Source: Chaetoderma sp. LZ-2023a (Eukaryota > Mollusca > Caudofoveata > Chaetodermatida > Chaetodermatidae). From it: a DNA stretch of 64,000 bases. The notes below the pieces were generated by a model that did not search any database, was not told the origin of the DNA, and saw only the letters and a list, made by a program, of their open reading frames with translations. The position numbers and the translations under genes are program-made. The DNA lies in assembly GCA_034401795.1 (NCBI GenBank), contig JAVVLW010002701.1, positions 1 to 64,000 of the forward strand, read 5' to 3'. Shown in pieces: positions 53,361 through 64,000 of the stretch (position 1 is the stretch's first letter; the number at the start of each line of letters is the position of its first letter).

Positions 53361-53729
53361 ATTAGTTCCATGTTGTAAAAGAATTTACTTTTTGAGGGAT
53401 TTATCGGTGAACGGGTTAAGAGACCACCTGCTTATATGTATAGTGACTGATTGTTTGTGCTTCATTACCTAGTCATTTAAAGCTATCATAAAGCATTCTA
53501 ACCAGCTTGTTTACCAATCATTTTAATGCTCACGGCTATAGTGAGCTCTTTCATGTGACAAAGTGGAAATTTCATGCCCAATTGACATTTAATTGTATGT
53601 ATTTAATATATACAATTTACTGTTTCTGTACTGAGTAATAAATAGCTGATACCTCTCTATCATTCTAACTATTTACAGTGTCTCCGTAGCAGCCCGAATA
53701 AAGAAACTCATTATAATATATACAGATGA

Positions 53730-54040
53730 TGTATTCCTTGTGGATTTCTGAATTAAGGGATCCATTTCTAGCTAAGCTATACCCACTTTGTGTGCGAGTT
53801 TGAATCCATTTTACCAGTTTCCCAGAATTCAAACTTAAGGCAGCAACAACCCCCAGTCAAATTAAATTTCAAAGTATTCAACAGGATGTTCATAAAATTG
53901 TAAATTCACCAAAGACAATTCAGTACAAAGTACAATTCAAATATTTACTGTCAGACCTTTTCCACTTTCGTGATACTTACATCATTTGATTGTGACATCA
54001 GCTAACAAGTGACATATTTTGATTATGAAGCCGGCTATAC
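53730..54040 (-). repeat. P-family repeat, reverse orientation
   Basis: 'tctagctaagctatacccac', 'ggcagcaacaacccccagtc', then 'gattgtgacatcagctaaca'. Confidence 0.7.
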
Positions 54041-54780
54041 AGTGGTTGAAAATTTGCATGCTGTCGTGCAGCCATATGTACATGCATGTTCACGCAATGC
54101 TAGTCTGGCTGAAAATGAATAACTGAAGCTGCTCAAATAATTATTTTGCTGTTACAGCACAAGGTCTTACATCGACGCTGTCTTAAAATGCTTTATGACA
54201 ACTTTATGACAGATTTTACTGTATATTTTACATATCTATTTTTGCCATGTATGTTTCACTGTTGGATGTTTAGTGTTGCTAATTTTTGTTCAAGTTATGC
54301 ATGTAATTGGCATTTGTGTCTTTTAATACCCTTATTTTTCAACAATGGCTCATCAGTTGTCAATAAAACATTACAGACTGGTTCTATACCAAACTGTGTC
54401 ATTTATTATGCCACAGTTTCATGACACAATATCATTCACCATTGTGGCGAATTTGTCCGTTTAATTTTGTTTCGTGACTTGAAAAATAATTTACGTTACT
54501 TTTTTTTCATTAGCTTTATTATTAGCGGAGATTTCATTGAAACTGGACAAATTTGTTTTACCACATCCAGTATATCTTGCAAGATTTTTTCTGTTGAATT
54601 TTCAATGTTTGTCATTCAATAATGACTATTGAGATTTCAAAGAAACTATTAGCCACACAATCTGCATGCTTTCAATATCTTACTATGTTGGTCGAGTCAG
54701 CATAGGCCTATATACACTTTCTCGCCACAAATGAATGATTAGCAAACAACATGTATGTATGGCAGATTGTGCATTGGTTA
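54041..54780. other. Non-coding, no gene seen
   Basis: AT-rich intronic DNA. Confidence 0.5.
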
Positions 54781-54866
54781 GAAATGCATTGATTGAACAG
54801 AAATGTATTGATCGAACAGAAATGCATTGATCGAACAGAAATGCATTGATTGTACGGAAATGTACA
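54781..54866. repeat. Short tandem repeat, unit about 20 bp
   Basis: 'gaaatgcattgatcgaacag' repeated about four times with small changes. Confidence 0.85.
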
Positions 54867-54954
54867 CACGTTAGCTTTGTTAAATATTTCATTCGTGCAG
54901 GCAAAGCGTATCTAGGCATCTACTCACTCTACTTAGATAGTAATATTGAAAGGT

Positions 54955-55095
54955 GGCTAATTCATGAATCGTACAAATTGTATGTCTTTACTGTTTAATA
55001 AACATTCTGTTGAATATTTTGAAACAAATTTCACTGGGTGCTGTATAGAGATGGTTAGGGCATAGCTAAAACTGGAAATGTCCATTGTAAGGATA
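54955..55095. repeat. P-family fragment
   Basis: 'tctgttgaatattttgaaac', 'gggtgctgtatagagatgg', 'catagctaaaactgg' with the middle deleted. Confidence 0.65.
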
Positions 55096-55942
55096 ACATT
55101 TTGACAAAGTTGTTGGTGCCTTACTCAGCAACAACTTAGTCATTTAATGGTCTTCAAAAAAGTTTCAACTGAAAGCTATACTAATTATTTTAGAATATCT
55201 AGACTGAAAGTTGTTGCAGCAAGAATTTTCATTCTAATTTGTGTTAATTCTGTATTAAGTAGCAATCGCATTGCTTACTAATTATTTTGACAATAATCTG
55301 ACTGAATGATATTGCTGTCATTGACAGTCACAACGGAACCATAATTATTGTCAAAGTATAAAACAGCTCTCTTGTAATTCTCCTGGAAATTGACACATTT
55401 GCACTGAACAGTATTGAAAAACGAGCCGTCGAACGTACTGGTGTGAATACGTCCTGAATGCTTATGCTTCAAGAGCTGGCTGACAAATGGGCATTTCCAT
55501 GTGCAGACGTGGACATTTTCTTTGAGAAATCTCTGCCAGTATAAACAATGAACTCGACAGAAATGGCATCCAATAGTTATAATGAATATGGAGACAGTGC
55601 ATTGCACGCTGGATGGCATTGCATGCTGGGAAAATTGCACAGAAATCCACAGGCATCTCATCTTGCGAAAAAGTGTCTATTTAATGGGACATGAGAACTT
55701 TCAATATTTCCTATTGTATATCTATTTGCTGAGCACCAGATGCTGTCTATATGTATAGTTTTGGTATGATATCTATCCACTTTGAACTAGGAGCTAACAG
55801 TCTTATACATGAATCTGCTGAACATGTATTTTTCATCTAAAGAGAACAGTTTGTATCACAAGTGAAAAGGTTGGAACGATTTTGAAAATAAGAATTGAAC
55901 AGGAATGACTAATTATTTTACCAAGTACTCTTGCCATTCTAG
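55096..55942. other. Non-coding, no gene seen
   Basis: Includes a diverged P-like inverted repeat at about 55280-55370. No supported gene on either strand. Confidence 0.5.
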
Positions 55943-56017
55943 CTACTGCTACTACTACTGCTGCTAGTGCTGCACCTATTGCGCCTGCTAGTACTACTGC
56001 TACTACTACTACTACTG

Positions 56018-56049
<32 letters not shown>

Positions 56050-56071
56050 ACTACTACTACTACTACTGCTG

Positions 56072-56133
<62 letters not shown>

Positions 56134-56142
56134 GCTGCTTTT
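55943..56142. repeat. (CTA/CTG)n trinucleotide tract
   Basis: About 200 bp of CTA with CTG interruptions, reading as poly-Leu in one frame. Not a gene. Confidence 0.96.
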
Positions 56143-56579
56143 TTTCTAAGTTCAAGCTAACAATAGTCTTGATTTTCTGTTCGATTTAACTTAATATTAG
56201 TTGCCTGATTTTATACTTTGACAAATAAATGTGAGAAAATACTGTCATTTCTGTGTTGCATAAATTATAAAAGACTTATATTAGCCTTGTTTGTCTCTAT
56301 AATTTGGTCACATTGTTTTTTTGGCATGCTGTTGTTCAATGTCTATGGAGCTGGCTTCATACTAAAGATTAGCAGTCTGTTAGCAGTGGTAGGAATTTTG
56401 GCCTGCCTACAGGAATATTATGTGTGACCTGATATTTCTTCAGCTTCATGTTTGTTATGTACTAGAGCAATAGATCATAAAAATTACCTAATCTCCTGCT
56501 GTCCTAATGTCAGCAAAATAACCGGCCTAAAACTTACCTTCAGAGCAATGATTGCTTTGACTGACTTATCAATGAGATT
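56143..56579. other. Non-coding, no gene seen
   Basis: Intronic AT-rich DNA. Confidence 0.5.
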
Positions 56580-56815
56580 TTAGCCCTTTAGCCAAGCTGG
56601 CCAAACATGGTTTCTGCAGTGGCCTTGAGAAATGCTCATTTGCATACCAAGAGAACACTATTTTTAGAAATTTACCACTGGAATTACTGGCGCGATAACT
56701 AAGCCAGCCATTCCAGTGATAAATTTTCAATAATACTCTTGATAGATCTGCGAATAGACATTTTTGATGAGACTATTGAAATTTTCATGAACAAATGTGA
56801 GAGTTAAGGGGTTAC
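56580..56815. repeat. Hairpin MITE
   Basis: 'gccctttagccaagctggcc', central 'actggcgcgataactaagcc', end 'gagttaaggggtta'. Confidence 0.8.
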
Positions 56816-57025
56816 ATCTAGCATGCCTGTTGTGAATATTGTTTAAATGTTATCATTTCTTTAGCTATCTGTTTCTTACTAATGTTGCTCAAGAAAGAAG
56901 GCCATTATACACTATAAACCATCTTGATGTGACTTGATTGTGCTTATGAGCATGGCATTTACAATATGATTCCATCTCTCACACTTAGTGCCTATTTAAA
57001 TAATTAAATATATATTTATCTTATG

Positions 57026-57026
<1 letters not shown>

Positions 57027-57062
<36 letters not shown>
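57027..57062. repeat. (TTA)n microsatellite
   Basis: Twelve perfect units. Confidence 0.97.
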
Positions 57063-57114
57063 GAATTTAACAACTTAATTGGTCAATCTGACCTGAAATG
57101 GTGTCTGTGTTTTT

Positions 57115-57240
57115 TACAAAAATTAGATCAAAGAAATAGTTATGAAAAATTACCACTGGAATGAGTAGCTCGATAGCTAAGCCAGTCATTCCATTGGTAA
57201 GCTTTGGAACATTATTTTGTCATGGCTTGCAATTGGATAT
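57115..57240. repeat. Hairpin MITE core
   Basis: 'attaccactggaatgagtag' facing 'gccagtcattccattggtaa'. Confidence 0.7.
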
Positions 57241-57454
57241 TGTTTGAGATTAAGAAAAAAATTTTGGTCACTTTATGCTGTTAACAGTTACACCTGTTTT
57301 AAAATGTTCATTAGTTTACAGTTTATATTATCTGCCTGCCTTGTGAATCATGTTGTGGGAATGGATGTTATTTCCCATCTATGTATCCATCAACCTGTAC
57401 TTCAGTACAACATTATAGTAGTTTCAGTTCCCCTGGGATTATGCTAATGAAAAG

Positions 57455-57835
57455 TCAATGAAGGGATCCATTGATACTTATGCCCTGCCAATTTTTAGCT
57501 AGGCTTCACCCACCCTTACGCGTGTTGTTATCGATTTGAAACTTTGAAAGCTCAATTCTCAGAATCCAAATTTCAAGGTAACTATATAGGGAAGACATTG
57601 AATATTTTAAAACTAATGTGCCCAGGGGCGGTTGCTGCCTATGACAACCGCTTTCAGTAAAATTAGTTTCAAAATATTCAACAGCATCTTTATTATCTTG
57701 TAAATTCATCAAAGACATACAAGTCATACACTTGTGATGGATTTTGCGATTTTCATGATTGAGTTATATAATTTTGATTGTGATGCTAACATGTGATGTA
57801 TTTGATTATGACATCAGATACTTGAGTGGCAGGTA
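57455..57835 (-). repeat. P-family repeat, reverse orientation, near full length
   Basis: 'gctaggcttcacccaccc', 'gttgctgcctatgacaaccg' centre, 'caaaatattcaacagcatct', end 'gattatgacatcagatact'. Confidence 0.8.
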
Positions 57836-58435
57836 TTCTATTGGTGGGTTGGCTATGAGCAGAGTAATGCCTAGAATTTGGGGAGCAAAATGTGAACCTC
57901 ATGATTGTTGTCTTAAAATTAAAGTTAAAATAGTGATTCAGTTCTTAGTGCTTTGAGGTGAGATATCCGGATGTAGAGGGGTGTATGGCCTGTTACCATG
58001 GTAAATGACCAAAATAATTGGAAGGTAGTCCAATTTTTGCAGCAACCTATAGGTGAGTCTATTCCATGCAATTGGCGTGGGCAGGTGCCTTTTTTAATGT
58101 GTGGTAGCGCACAGACTGGAGTTGGTAGCACTGCATTTAGGTGTATCCAGGTGCCAATTGAAGGGGTGTCTACTGCGGTTTTGTTTGGTTGCCATATTCC
58201 ATGTTATGTGATTCGGGAACCAACAGTGTCCCTCATGGCACCTTTTTGTTGTATTTTTTTTGCTGATTTATACATACAAGGGGGAGTTTAATATTTTGTT
58301 GTGTGGTGGATTCCTATTTTGACCATTATGATAGGCATGCAGGATAAAATATGCCGTTAGTTGTGTTCTGGGTGAAGTCTAAACTACGTTGCTGCCTTAG
58401 AAAGCACTTTCAGAATTTCTTTTTTATTTGCTCAA
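57836..58435. other. Non-coding, no gene seen
   Basis: Contains a 97-codon open frame (57998-58291) without family resemblance or matching splice phase. Treated as chance. Confidence 0.5.
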
Positions 58436-58895
58436 CAGTTGGCAACAACAGCGCCCAGTCAAATTAGTTTCGAAATATTCAACAGAATATTTATTAAATG
58501 GTAAAGACATACAATTTGTACAACGTGTCAGACTTTTAACCCTTTAATGGTCAAATTTGGTCCAAAGAATTTAAACATTTGCTTATTGAATATCCATTTA
58601 CAGGCCAAGAGAATACAATTTTTGAAAATTTATCACTGGAATGACTGGCTCGATAACCGAGCCAGTCATTCCAGTGGTAAATTTTCAAAAATTGTATTCT
58701 CTTGAGCTGTAAATGAACATTCCACAGGACCATAGCAGAGGCCGGTTTTAGCTGGTATGACCATTAAAGGGTTAAGCGTTAAAGATGGACTATATTGAAT
58801 CATTCATGGCGTCATGATTATGACGTGATCCTATACATCAGGTAGATGATTATGATGTCATATGATGGATGGATAAGCTTTGAAAGATCCATTGT
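58436..58895 (-). repeat. P-family repeat split by a hairpin MITE
   Basis: The left part has 'gcaacaacagcgcccagtc' and 'gaaatattcaacag'. The right part (after 58775) has 'gattatgatgtcatatgatg'. The MITE at 58536-58775 sits between them. Confidence 0.75.
58536..58775. repeat. Hairpin MITE with both TTAA ends, nested in a P repeat
   Basis: TTAA at 58536-58539 and 58772-58775. Termini CCCTTTAATGGTCA and 'tgaccattaaaggg'. Near-perfect arms around 'actggctcgataaccgagcc'. Confidence 0.92.
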
Positions 58896-59041
58896 CTGGA
58901 AATGGTCTTTAAATTGTTAATTAATATTATGTGTGTCTGGGCCTGCATATGTGTGTGTACATTCAGGTATGCATGTAATACAATGCTATGTTGTTTTGTA
59001 CATAAATTAATTTACTATTTGTCCTCTTGTTTATTTCCAAG

Positions 59042-59378
59042 ATTGACATCGATCCGTGGGATATTGAAAGGTTGTTTCTGGTTGAAGATTTGAAAGAGTT
59101 TTATGAAATGGACATGGCTGACCATCCTCACATTGTGTGTCACTTACAAGAGATTCACACGAGCGAAAAGGCAGAGACTGTTGAGATGAAAAAACCATGT
59201 ACAAAAAAGCCAAAGCGAGCTAAAAAAACGAAAGGGAAGAAAAAAAATGATTTGACTAAAGATACTTTGGTTAAATTGGAGCCAAGCGCTGATGATGTAA
59301 AGATGATGAAGCAAAGAGGTGAAGAAGATTCTCTCATCAAGAGAAATGTATTAGATGTGACAGATTCAGAACTTCCTG
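59042..59378 (+). CDS. Candidate exon 5 of the unidentified host gene
   Basis: 337 nt after a strong pyrimidine-rich acceptor (cttgtttatttccaag), with donor CCTG|GTAAGA. Enters phase 0 and leaves phase 1. It begins IDIDPWDIERLFLVEDLKEF, then DMADHPHIVCHLQEIH. A Lys/Arg-rich run follows (KKPKRAKKTKGKKK) that looks like a nuclear localisation signal, then an acidic-and-Lys stretch ending DVTDSELP. It joins in frame to exon 4 upstream and exon 6 downstream. A TGA lies just beyond the donor, so an alternative is that this is a terminal exon ending at about 59392. Confidence 0.68.
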
Positions 59379-59399
59379 GTAAGAATGAGTGATGATAAT

Positions 59400-59790
59400 C
59401 AATGGAGCGAGACATTTCTAGCTACGCCAAGCTCAAATCTAGCTAATCTCCACCCACATTTTGCAAGTTTTGGAATCAATTTATATACTTTGAACCCTGA
59501 ATTCCCAGGTATTCAATTTCATGGTAATTATACAGGTAAGCTGTAATTATACAGGTAAGCTGTAATTATACAGGTAAGCTGTTGAACATTCTGAAATTAA
59601 TTTGACTGGTGGCTCCAGACAAACTAGTTCCAAATATTCTACGGAATGCTTATTAAATTGCACATTTATCAAAGACATACAATTTGTCCACTAGTGGAAG
59701 ACTTAGATTTTCGTGATAGAGCTATACGTCATTATGATTGTGTCATCTGCTAGCTAGTGACATAATTGATTATGACATCAGATATTTGAG
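59400..59790 (-). repeat. P-family repeat, reverse orientation
   Basis: 'atttctagctacgccaagct', 'ctgttgaacattctgaaatt', end 'gattatgacatcagatattt'. It has an internal three-fold 18-19 bp tandem 'taattatacaggtaagctg' at 59524-59582. It starts only about 20 bp after the exon 5 donor. Confidence 0.75.
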
Positions 59791-60514
59791 TGACAGATTG
59801 GATCGCTGCATTTAATCCTCAATTTGCATAAGCATGGTTTCTTGAGAGTTCAATATGACACATATAGATGCTGAATATTTTGAAAACAGGCTATGGTTGC
59901 TATCTAGGCAACTTTGTCAGAAAGGTCAAAATTTGTGCCTAACTGATAGACGGATGTAGACTAGCTGCGAGTTACAACTAGACAATTTAGTAAAATATTG
60001 TGTTGTTTTTAATCCTTAGCACTCTAATGTCAAAATTTTTAATTTTTAAATTAAATTAAGAGATGAACAGGTGTTCATTTTTCTACAAATGTGGTGGAAG
60101 ATGGTGCTGTCGTAGACAGCAACATCGTCCACTAAAATTGTTGAAAAATATACACCAGTTTCTCTTCTATTGACACAGTAAAAGATGGAATATTGACATC
60201 AGTGTGGTAATGGTTAAATATTCCCAATGTACAAAAAAGATATGCCAAGTTTTGTGCTATGTAAAGAATATTTTGTTCAGAATTTTTAACCACCAATTAC
60301 TAGTCTAGTTATTTTCTAACTATTGACTTATATGGTTACGCTTCCTTGTATGGTTACCTTGAAATGAGGATACTGATATAGCCAGGATGAAAGCATTACA
60401 TATTACTGGTTGATGTGGCAGAGAATGTGTTTACCCATTAATGGTCAAATGTCAAGAAAATTTCAATTTTCTCATATAAAATGTCAATGTTTGGACCTAA
60501 GAGGATTATTAACT
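59791..60514. other. Non-coding with MITE fragment
   Basis: 'taatggtcaaatgtcaagaa' to 'aaaatgtcaatgtttgga' at about 60430-60500 is one end of a hairpin MITE. No gene seen. Confidence 0.5.
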
Positions 60515-61695
60515 CAACTGGCCGGAATGGCCAAGCGAGCTTATGCCGTGGCGACCGTCCGGCATCCGTCCGATGTCTGTCCGTCAACTTTTTCTTTAAA
60601 AAATTTCTCAAAAGCCACTGGGCTAATTTCAATTATATGGCATCCTTAGGGCATAGAGATTCAAGTTTGCTCAAAGGAAGCCGATCGGCCAATTGGGCCG
60701 GCGACCATCTTGGATTTTGGCCGATTTTTAGATCAAAAAAATATATAAGCCGAAACCGCTTTGGGGATTGATGCAAACCTTATGAAATTTGATCTATGGC
60801 AAGAGCTGAACCAAGTTTGTTCAAAGGAACTTCATAGGTCACATGGTTTGGCGGCCATCTTGGTTGACCTAGTTGTAACGAAAACGACTTCTCCAGAACC
60901 GCTGAAGGGATCGGGCCGAAATTTGGCAGATATGATTAGTGAGTAAGCGCCATTGAACTTTGTTCAAGGGAAGTTGGGCCAATCAAAATATAGCGTGTTT
61001 TGTGGCCATATTGGATTTTTTTATTTGATGGATTTTGATGCTGAAATTGATTTTATATTTGTTTTTGGGTAGTCTGATCTCAAATTTGCATTTTTCGAAA
61101 CTCGGATAAATGGTTTGGCGGCCATCTTGGATCATTTTCCTGCCAAAAGCGCCCGTACTAAAGCAATAGGAAATTATAAATGTTTTCATCTCGAGAACTA
61201 CTGCGCCAATTTCAATTATATTTGGCAGGAAGCCTCCTTATGGCATAGAGGTTCAAGTTTGTTCAAAGGAAGCTGATCGGCCAATTGGGCAGGCGGCCAT
61301 CTTGGATTTTGTCAGATTTTTAGAAGCGTCTAAAAATCTTCTCCGAAGGAGATTGATGCATACCTCATGAAATATGATCTAGGTCAAGAGCTGAACCAAG
61401 TTTGTTCAAGGGAATTTGATTGGCCAAATGATTGGGCTGCCATCTTGGATGGCCTGGTTTTCATGAAAACGACTGTCTCCAGAGCCGTTGAACGGATTGG
61501 GCCGAAATTTGGGAGATATGATATTGATGACTAAGGTCCATAAAAGTTCAATGGAAGTTGATACATAAAGAAACATGGCCTTAGTTTTCTTGTTACAAGT
61601 CTGCTCAACTCATTAGAGTTCTCCTTATTGTTAATGACCATTCTAGTTGAGATGTTTCAGGTGAGCGATACAGGCTCCTTGGGCCCCTTGTTTTT
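60515..61695 (+). repeat. R1 interspersed repeat, copy 3
   Basis: Starts 'ggccaagcgagcttatgccg' and ends 'caggtgagcgatacaggctc' then 'cttgggccccttgttt'. The internal units are built on 'ggcggccatcttgga' and 'tttgttcaaaggaa'. A different subfamily from copies 1 and 2. Confidence 0.8.
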
Positions 61696-62080
61696 ATCTT
61701 GCCTTCACGAAGTGAGGTGGCGATTTTGGGAGAGGGAGGAAAATGGTGGCATTGGTGTTGTCATCAGTGTTGGCATCCGCTATTGTTAAGCTTTTTTCAA
61801 ACAATGTTTACATTAACAAGAGGTTATCCGATTTGAATAAAGCTTCAAAGATTTGTTCTATACAATGCTTAAGACTAGTTCGTGTCAAAATGAAATCTTT
61901 CCATGCTTTTACAACCTTTGAACTTTGATTATTTTAGAGCTGATTTACATCCAGGTTATAATCATTATACTGTGGTTAAGGTTTTTCAAATAACATTTTC
62001 ATCAACAAGTGGTTATCCGATTTGAATAAAACCTCAGATTTGTTCTGTACAATGCTTAAGACTAGTCAGTGACAAACTTG
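61696..62080 (+). repeat. Imperfect tandem duplication
   Basis: 'ggttatccgatttgaataaa' and 'tacaatgcttaagactagt' occur at about 61823-61880 and again at about 62011-62067. Confidence 0.7.
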
Positions 62081-63518
62081 GCAAAGGGAGTAAATAGGTC
62101 AGACAACAAATGTATTAATCTGTGTGATGATAATTGGATATACATGTGGTATAGTGCAACCTCAGCCTCTTTTCTTGGTTCTGTCATACGAATGGCTGTC
62201 CACTACCGCCCCACCGCACTCTTAATTTGAGAGGTAGCTGGGCTAGTAAATCCTAGCTGAAGCTTCAATAGCCTACAAGAGTTCTCTCCCCCTGAACTTT
62301 TGTGCGTTTAAACCATTTGGAGTGGTCTCCCTTTAGTTGCAAGTTCATTTCAGATATAATTATCACATATTTTGTATAACATAGTTTCCCAGCGCCTTTC
62401 GATTACTGATTTTAGTTTAGATATCCTGTATAGGTGCATTAAGATGTTCTGTCAAATCTTTATATTGTTGCATCTGTTTATGGGTGTATTATGTTACTGT
62501 ACTTAATATTATTGTGAGAGCATATATTTGTATCAGCAGACATGTACCTTATGGTAGTCTCTTTTTTCTTAGCATTGCTCTATCATCAGTTTTTCGTGGC
62601 CTTTTGCCAGGTTTCTTTTAGTCTTATGCATTATGGCTATTTTAATCATTTATTGACTAATAAATTATCAAATTTCACCCAAAATTCAATAGTAAATGCG
62701 TCTCGCTCATAGGCCAGTCTGTGATACTACTATCAAGAAAGACCAACCTAATGTAATTGGCCACAATGCTGTGACACTATACAGCTATGCAGTTGGCCAC
62801 AATGAGTTTATGAGTACTCATCTCCAGGGGTAGGTGGGTGGGGCAACATCTTAACCATATAGCAGCATTATCTAACTGCATCTAGAGTCTGCTACTCCCA
62901 GTACGTCTTTGGGCCGGTGGTACAGTACTCTATAGTAGCCAACATATAACTGCAAATATGTGCTGTTGAAATTTCAGACAATGCATACAAGTGTTATTTA
63001 CACAAAATAACAAAATTCAACATTGTGATTCACTCGACTACTTAAATTACCAGTTGAGAGTACATGCTGAATAAATTATGCAAATTGAGTCTGCCCTGAT
63101 TCCCAAAATTGTACTGCAGGTTACTGCAGGTTACTGCAGGTTACTGCCAGGCAATGAGCATTTATGGTTCAGTCTTAAAGCTATGCTTCTACGAAGCTTT
63201 GCTTGCCCATTGGGTAGTAACATGGGTATTTTGATTCCACAAGTAGCTTATCAAATTTCAAAATGAGACTCCAAGGACACTCCTGTTGCAGAACATTTTA
63301 ATCTGCCCAATCACAGTGGACAAAACGTGTCTCAACATTATACAAGTTTTTCCTCAACGACCTCGAGGATCCCGATAAAATACTGTGAAATGGTGGATCA
63401 TCGTATGAAATTGAACACCTCAAACTATTCCTGACATATTGTAATACATTATGCCCCTTTCTGGGTTCATTTTCTATACTTCATATTGGGTAAGTCTAGA
63501 TTTTATTTTTTATTTCAG
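62081..63518. other. Non-coding; short tandem at 63112-63146
   Basis: Intronic DNA without a supported gene. 'ttactgcagg' is repeated three to four times at 63112-63146. Confidence 0.5.
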
Positions 63519-63651
63519 ATTTGTCTGCCTTCATCAAAGAGTTATATAATGATGTTTCACTGCCAAGCAAAGAAACCTGTGAAGGGATGTCCAATATTGA
63601 CTATACACAACCACACCGGTCTCAGGCACCGTTACGCTTAAAAAATATCAA
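63519..63651 (+). CDS. Candidate exon 6 of the unidentified host gene
   Basis: 133 nt after acceptor 'ttttttatttcag', donor ATCAA|GTATGT. The carried G from exon 5 completes GAT, and the frame reads DLSAFIKELYNDVSLPSKET, then CEGMSNIDYTQPH...LRLKNIK. It leaves in phase 2, so the gene must continue beyond the right edge. Confidence 0.62.
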
Positions 63652-63784
63652 GTATGTGTATTAAATATATGATAAACTCATCTGGGTCTGCATGCCCAAG
63701 AGACTGCTTTCAAGGACGCTATTAAATATCAATACCTTCGAGATTCAGAATGGATTGCTAAAGATTACTTGTGTTGTTGTTGTT

Positions 63785-64000
63785 TTTGTCTCACCTGCGA
63801 AGCAGAAAGTGAGACATATATATGTCACTTCTCCAATGGCGACAGCATCAACAATGTTAAGTTTTTGCGTTTAGCAAAACTTCTCAGCTTATACTTCAGG
63901 ATCAGTTAATCCTATTGCAACTAGACTTGGCTATGTGGTTGCCTATACTGTTAGGAAGCAGCATGATGATACTGAGGGCACACGGTCAAGATCACTGTGA
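63785..64000 (+). repeat. R7 interspersed repeat, partial
   Basis: Begins 'ttttgtctcacctgcgaagc' and 'agaaagtgagacatatatat', a repeat type I associate with mollusc genomes. Cut by the window edge. Confidence 0.5.

Noticed and set aside
55278..55661. 127-codon minus-strand frame
   Set aside because: Overlaps a decayed palindromic repeat and shows no protein-like conservation signal.
55967..56149. Poly-leucine open frame
   Set aside because: Artefact of the CTA/CTG repeat.
57998..58291. 97-codon open frame
   Set aside because: No recognisable domain, no splice phase match with the exon chain, surrounded by repeats.

Overview
This is nuclear DNA of an invertebrate animal: AT-rich, intron-like, dense in microsatellites and interspersed repeats, with no bacterial operons, rRNA or tRNA genes that I can see. 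Several repeat families (a roughly 1.2-1.4 kb family ending in a 'gtgagcg..acaggc' motif, a 'gtctcacctgcgaagca' family, a 'gggggatatgcc...tggctcttgtt' family) look like repeats I associate with mollusc genomes. A mollusc or other lophotrochozoan is my best guess, but that is inference.

The dominant content is three full-length DIRS-type tyrosine-recombinase retrotransposons, all on the + strand: copy A (1655-8706), copy B (24422-31424) and copy C (42213-49253). Each has about 176 bp inverted terminal repeats with unlike outer extensions. Each also has an internal complementary region that joins the complements of both ends, which is the DIRS hallmark. The coding order is gag, then reverse transcriptase/RNase H/methyltransferase-like, then tyrosine recombinase. 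A and C are nearly identical and open in every frame. B is an older, clearly diverged copy broken by frameshifts. In A and C the recombinase frame stays open through the whole RT gene and back to the gag stop codon, so about 1.8 kb is open in two frames. A short ATG-bearing leader exon just inside the left ITR appears to splice onto gag.

Around these lie other transposons. There is a 5'-truncated Penelope-like element (12344-13299) with a 12 bp target duplication, and two decayed LINE reverse transcriptases (about 21600-22370 and 23110-23900). About two dozen copies of a hairpin MITE have termini TTAA-CCCTTTAA...TTAAAGGG-TTAA, which suggests piggyBac mobilisation. A second palindromic family (called P here) is also frequent. 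Several insertions are nested, so the window contains its own near-empty target sites.

The only host gene signal is a chain of six candidate exons on the + strand (19539-19686, 32477-32557, 33046-33122, 34156-34326, 59042-59378, 63519-63651). Each has good splice sites and the phases agree across every junction. They would encode part of an unidentified protein, cysteine-rich at the start and with a Lys/Arg-rich nuclear-signal-like tract later. DIRS copies B and C would lie in its 12.8 kb and 24.7 kb introns, in sense orientation. The gene continues past the right edge, and no start codon or promoter was found. The remaining sequence is simple repeats (notably a 1.2 kb ATC/CAT tract at 40267-41432) and unassigned intronic or intergenic DNA.
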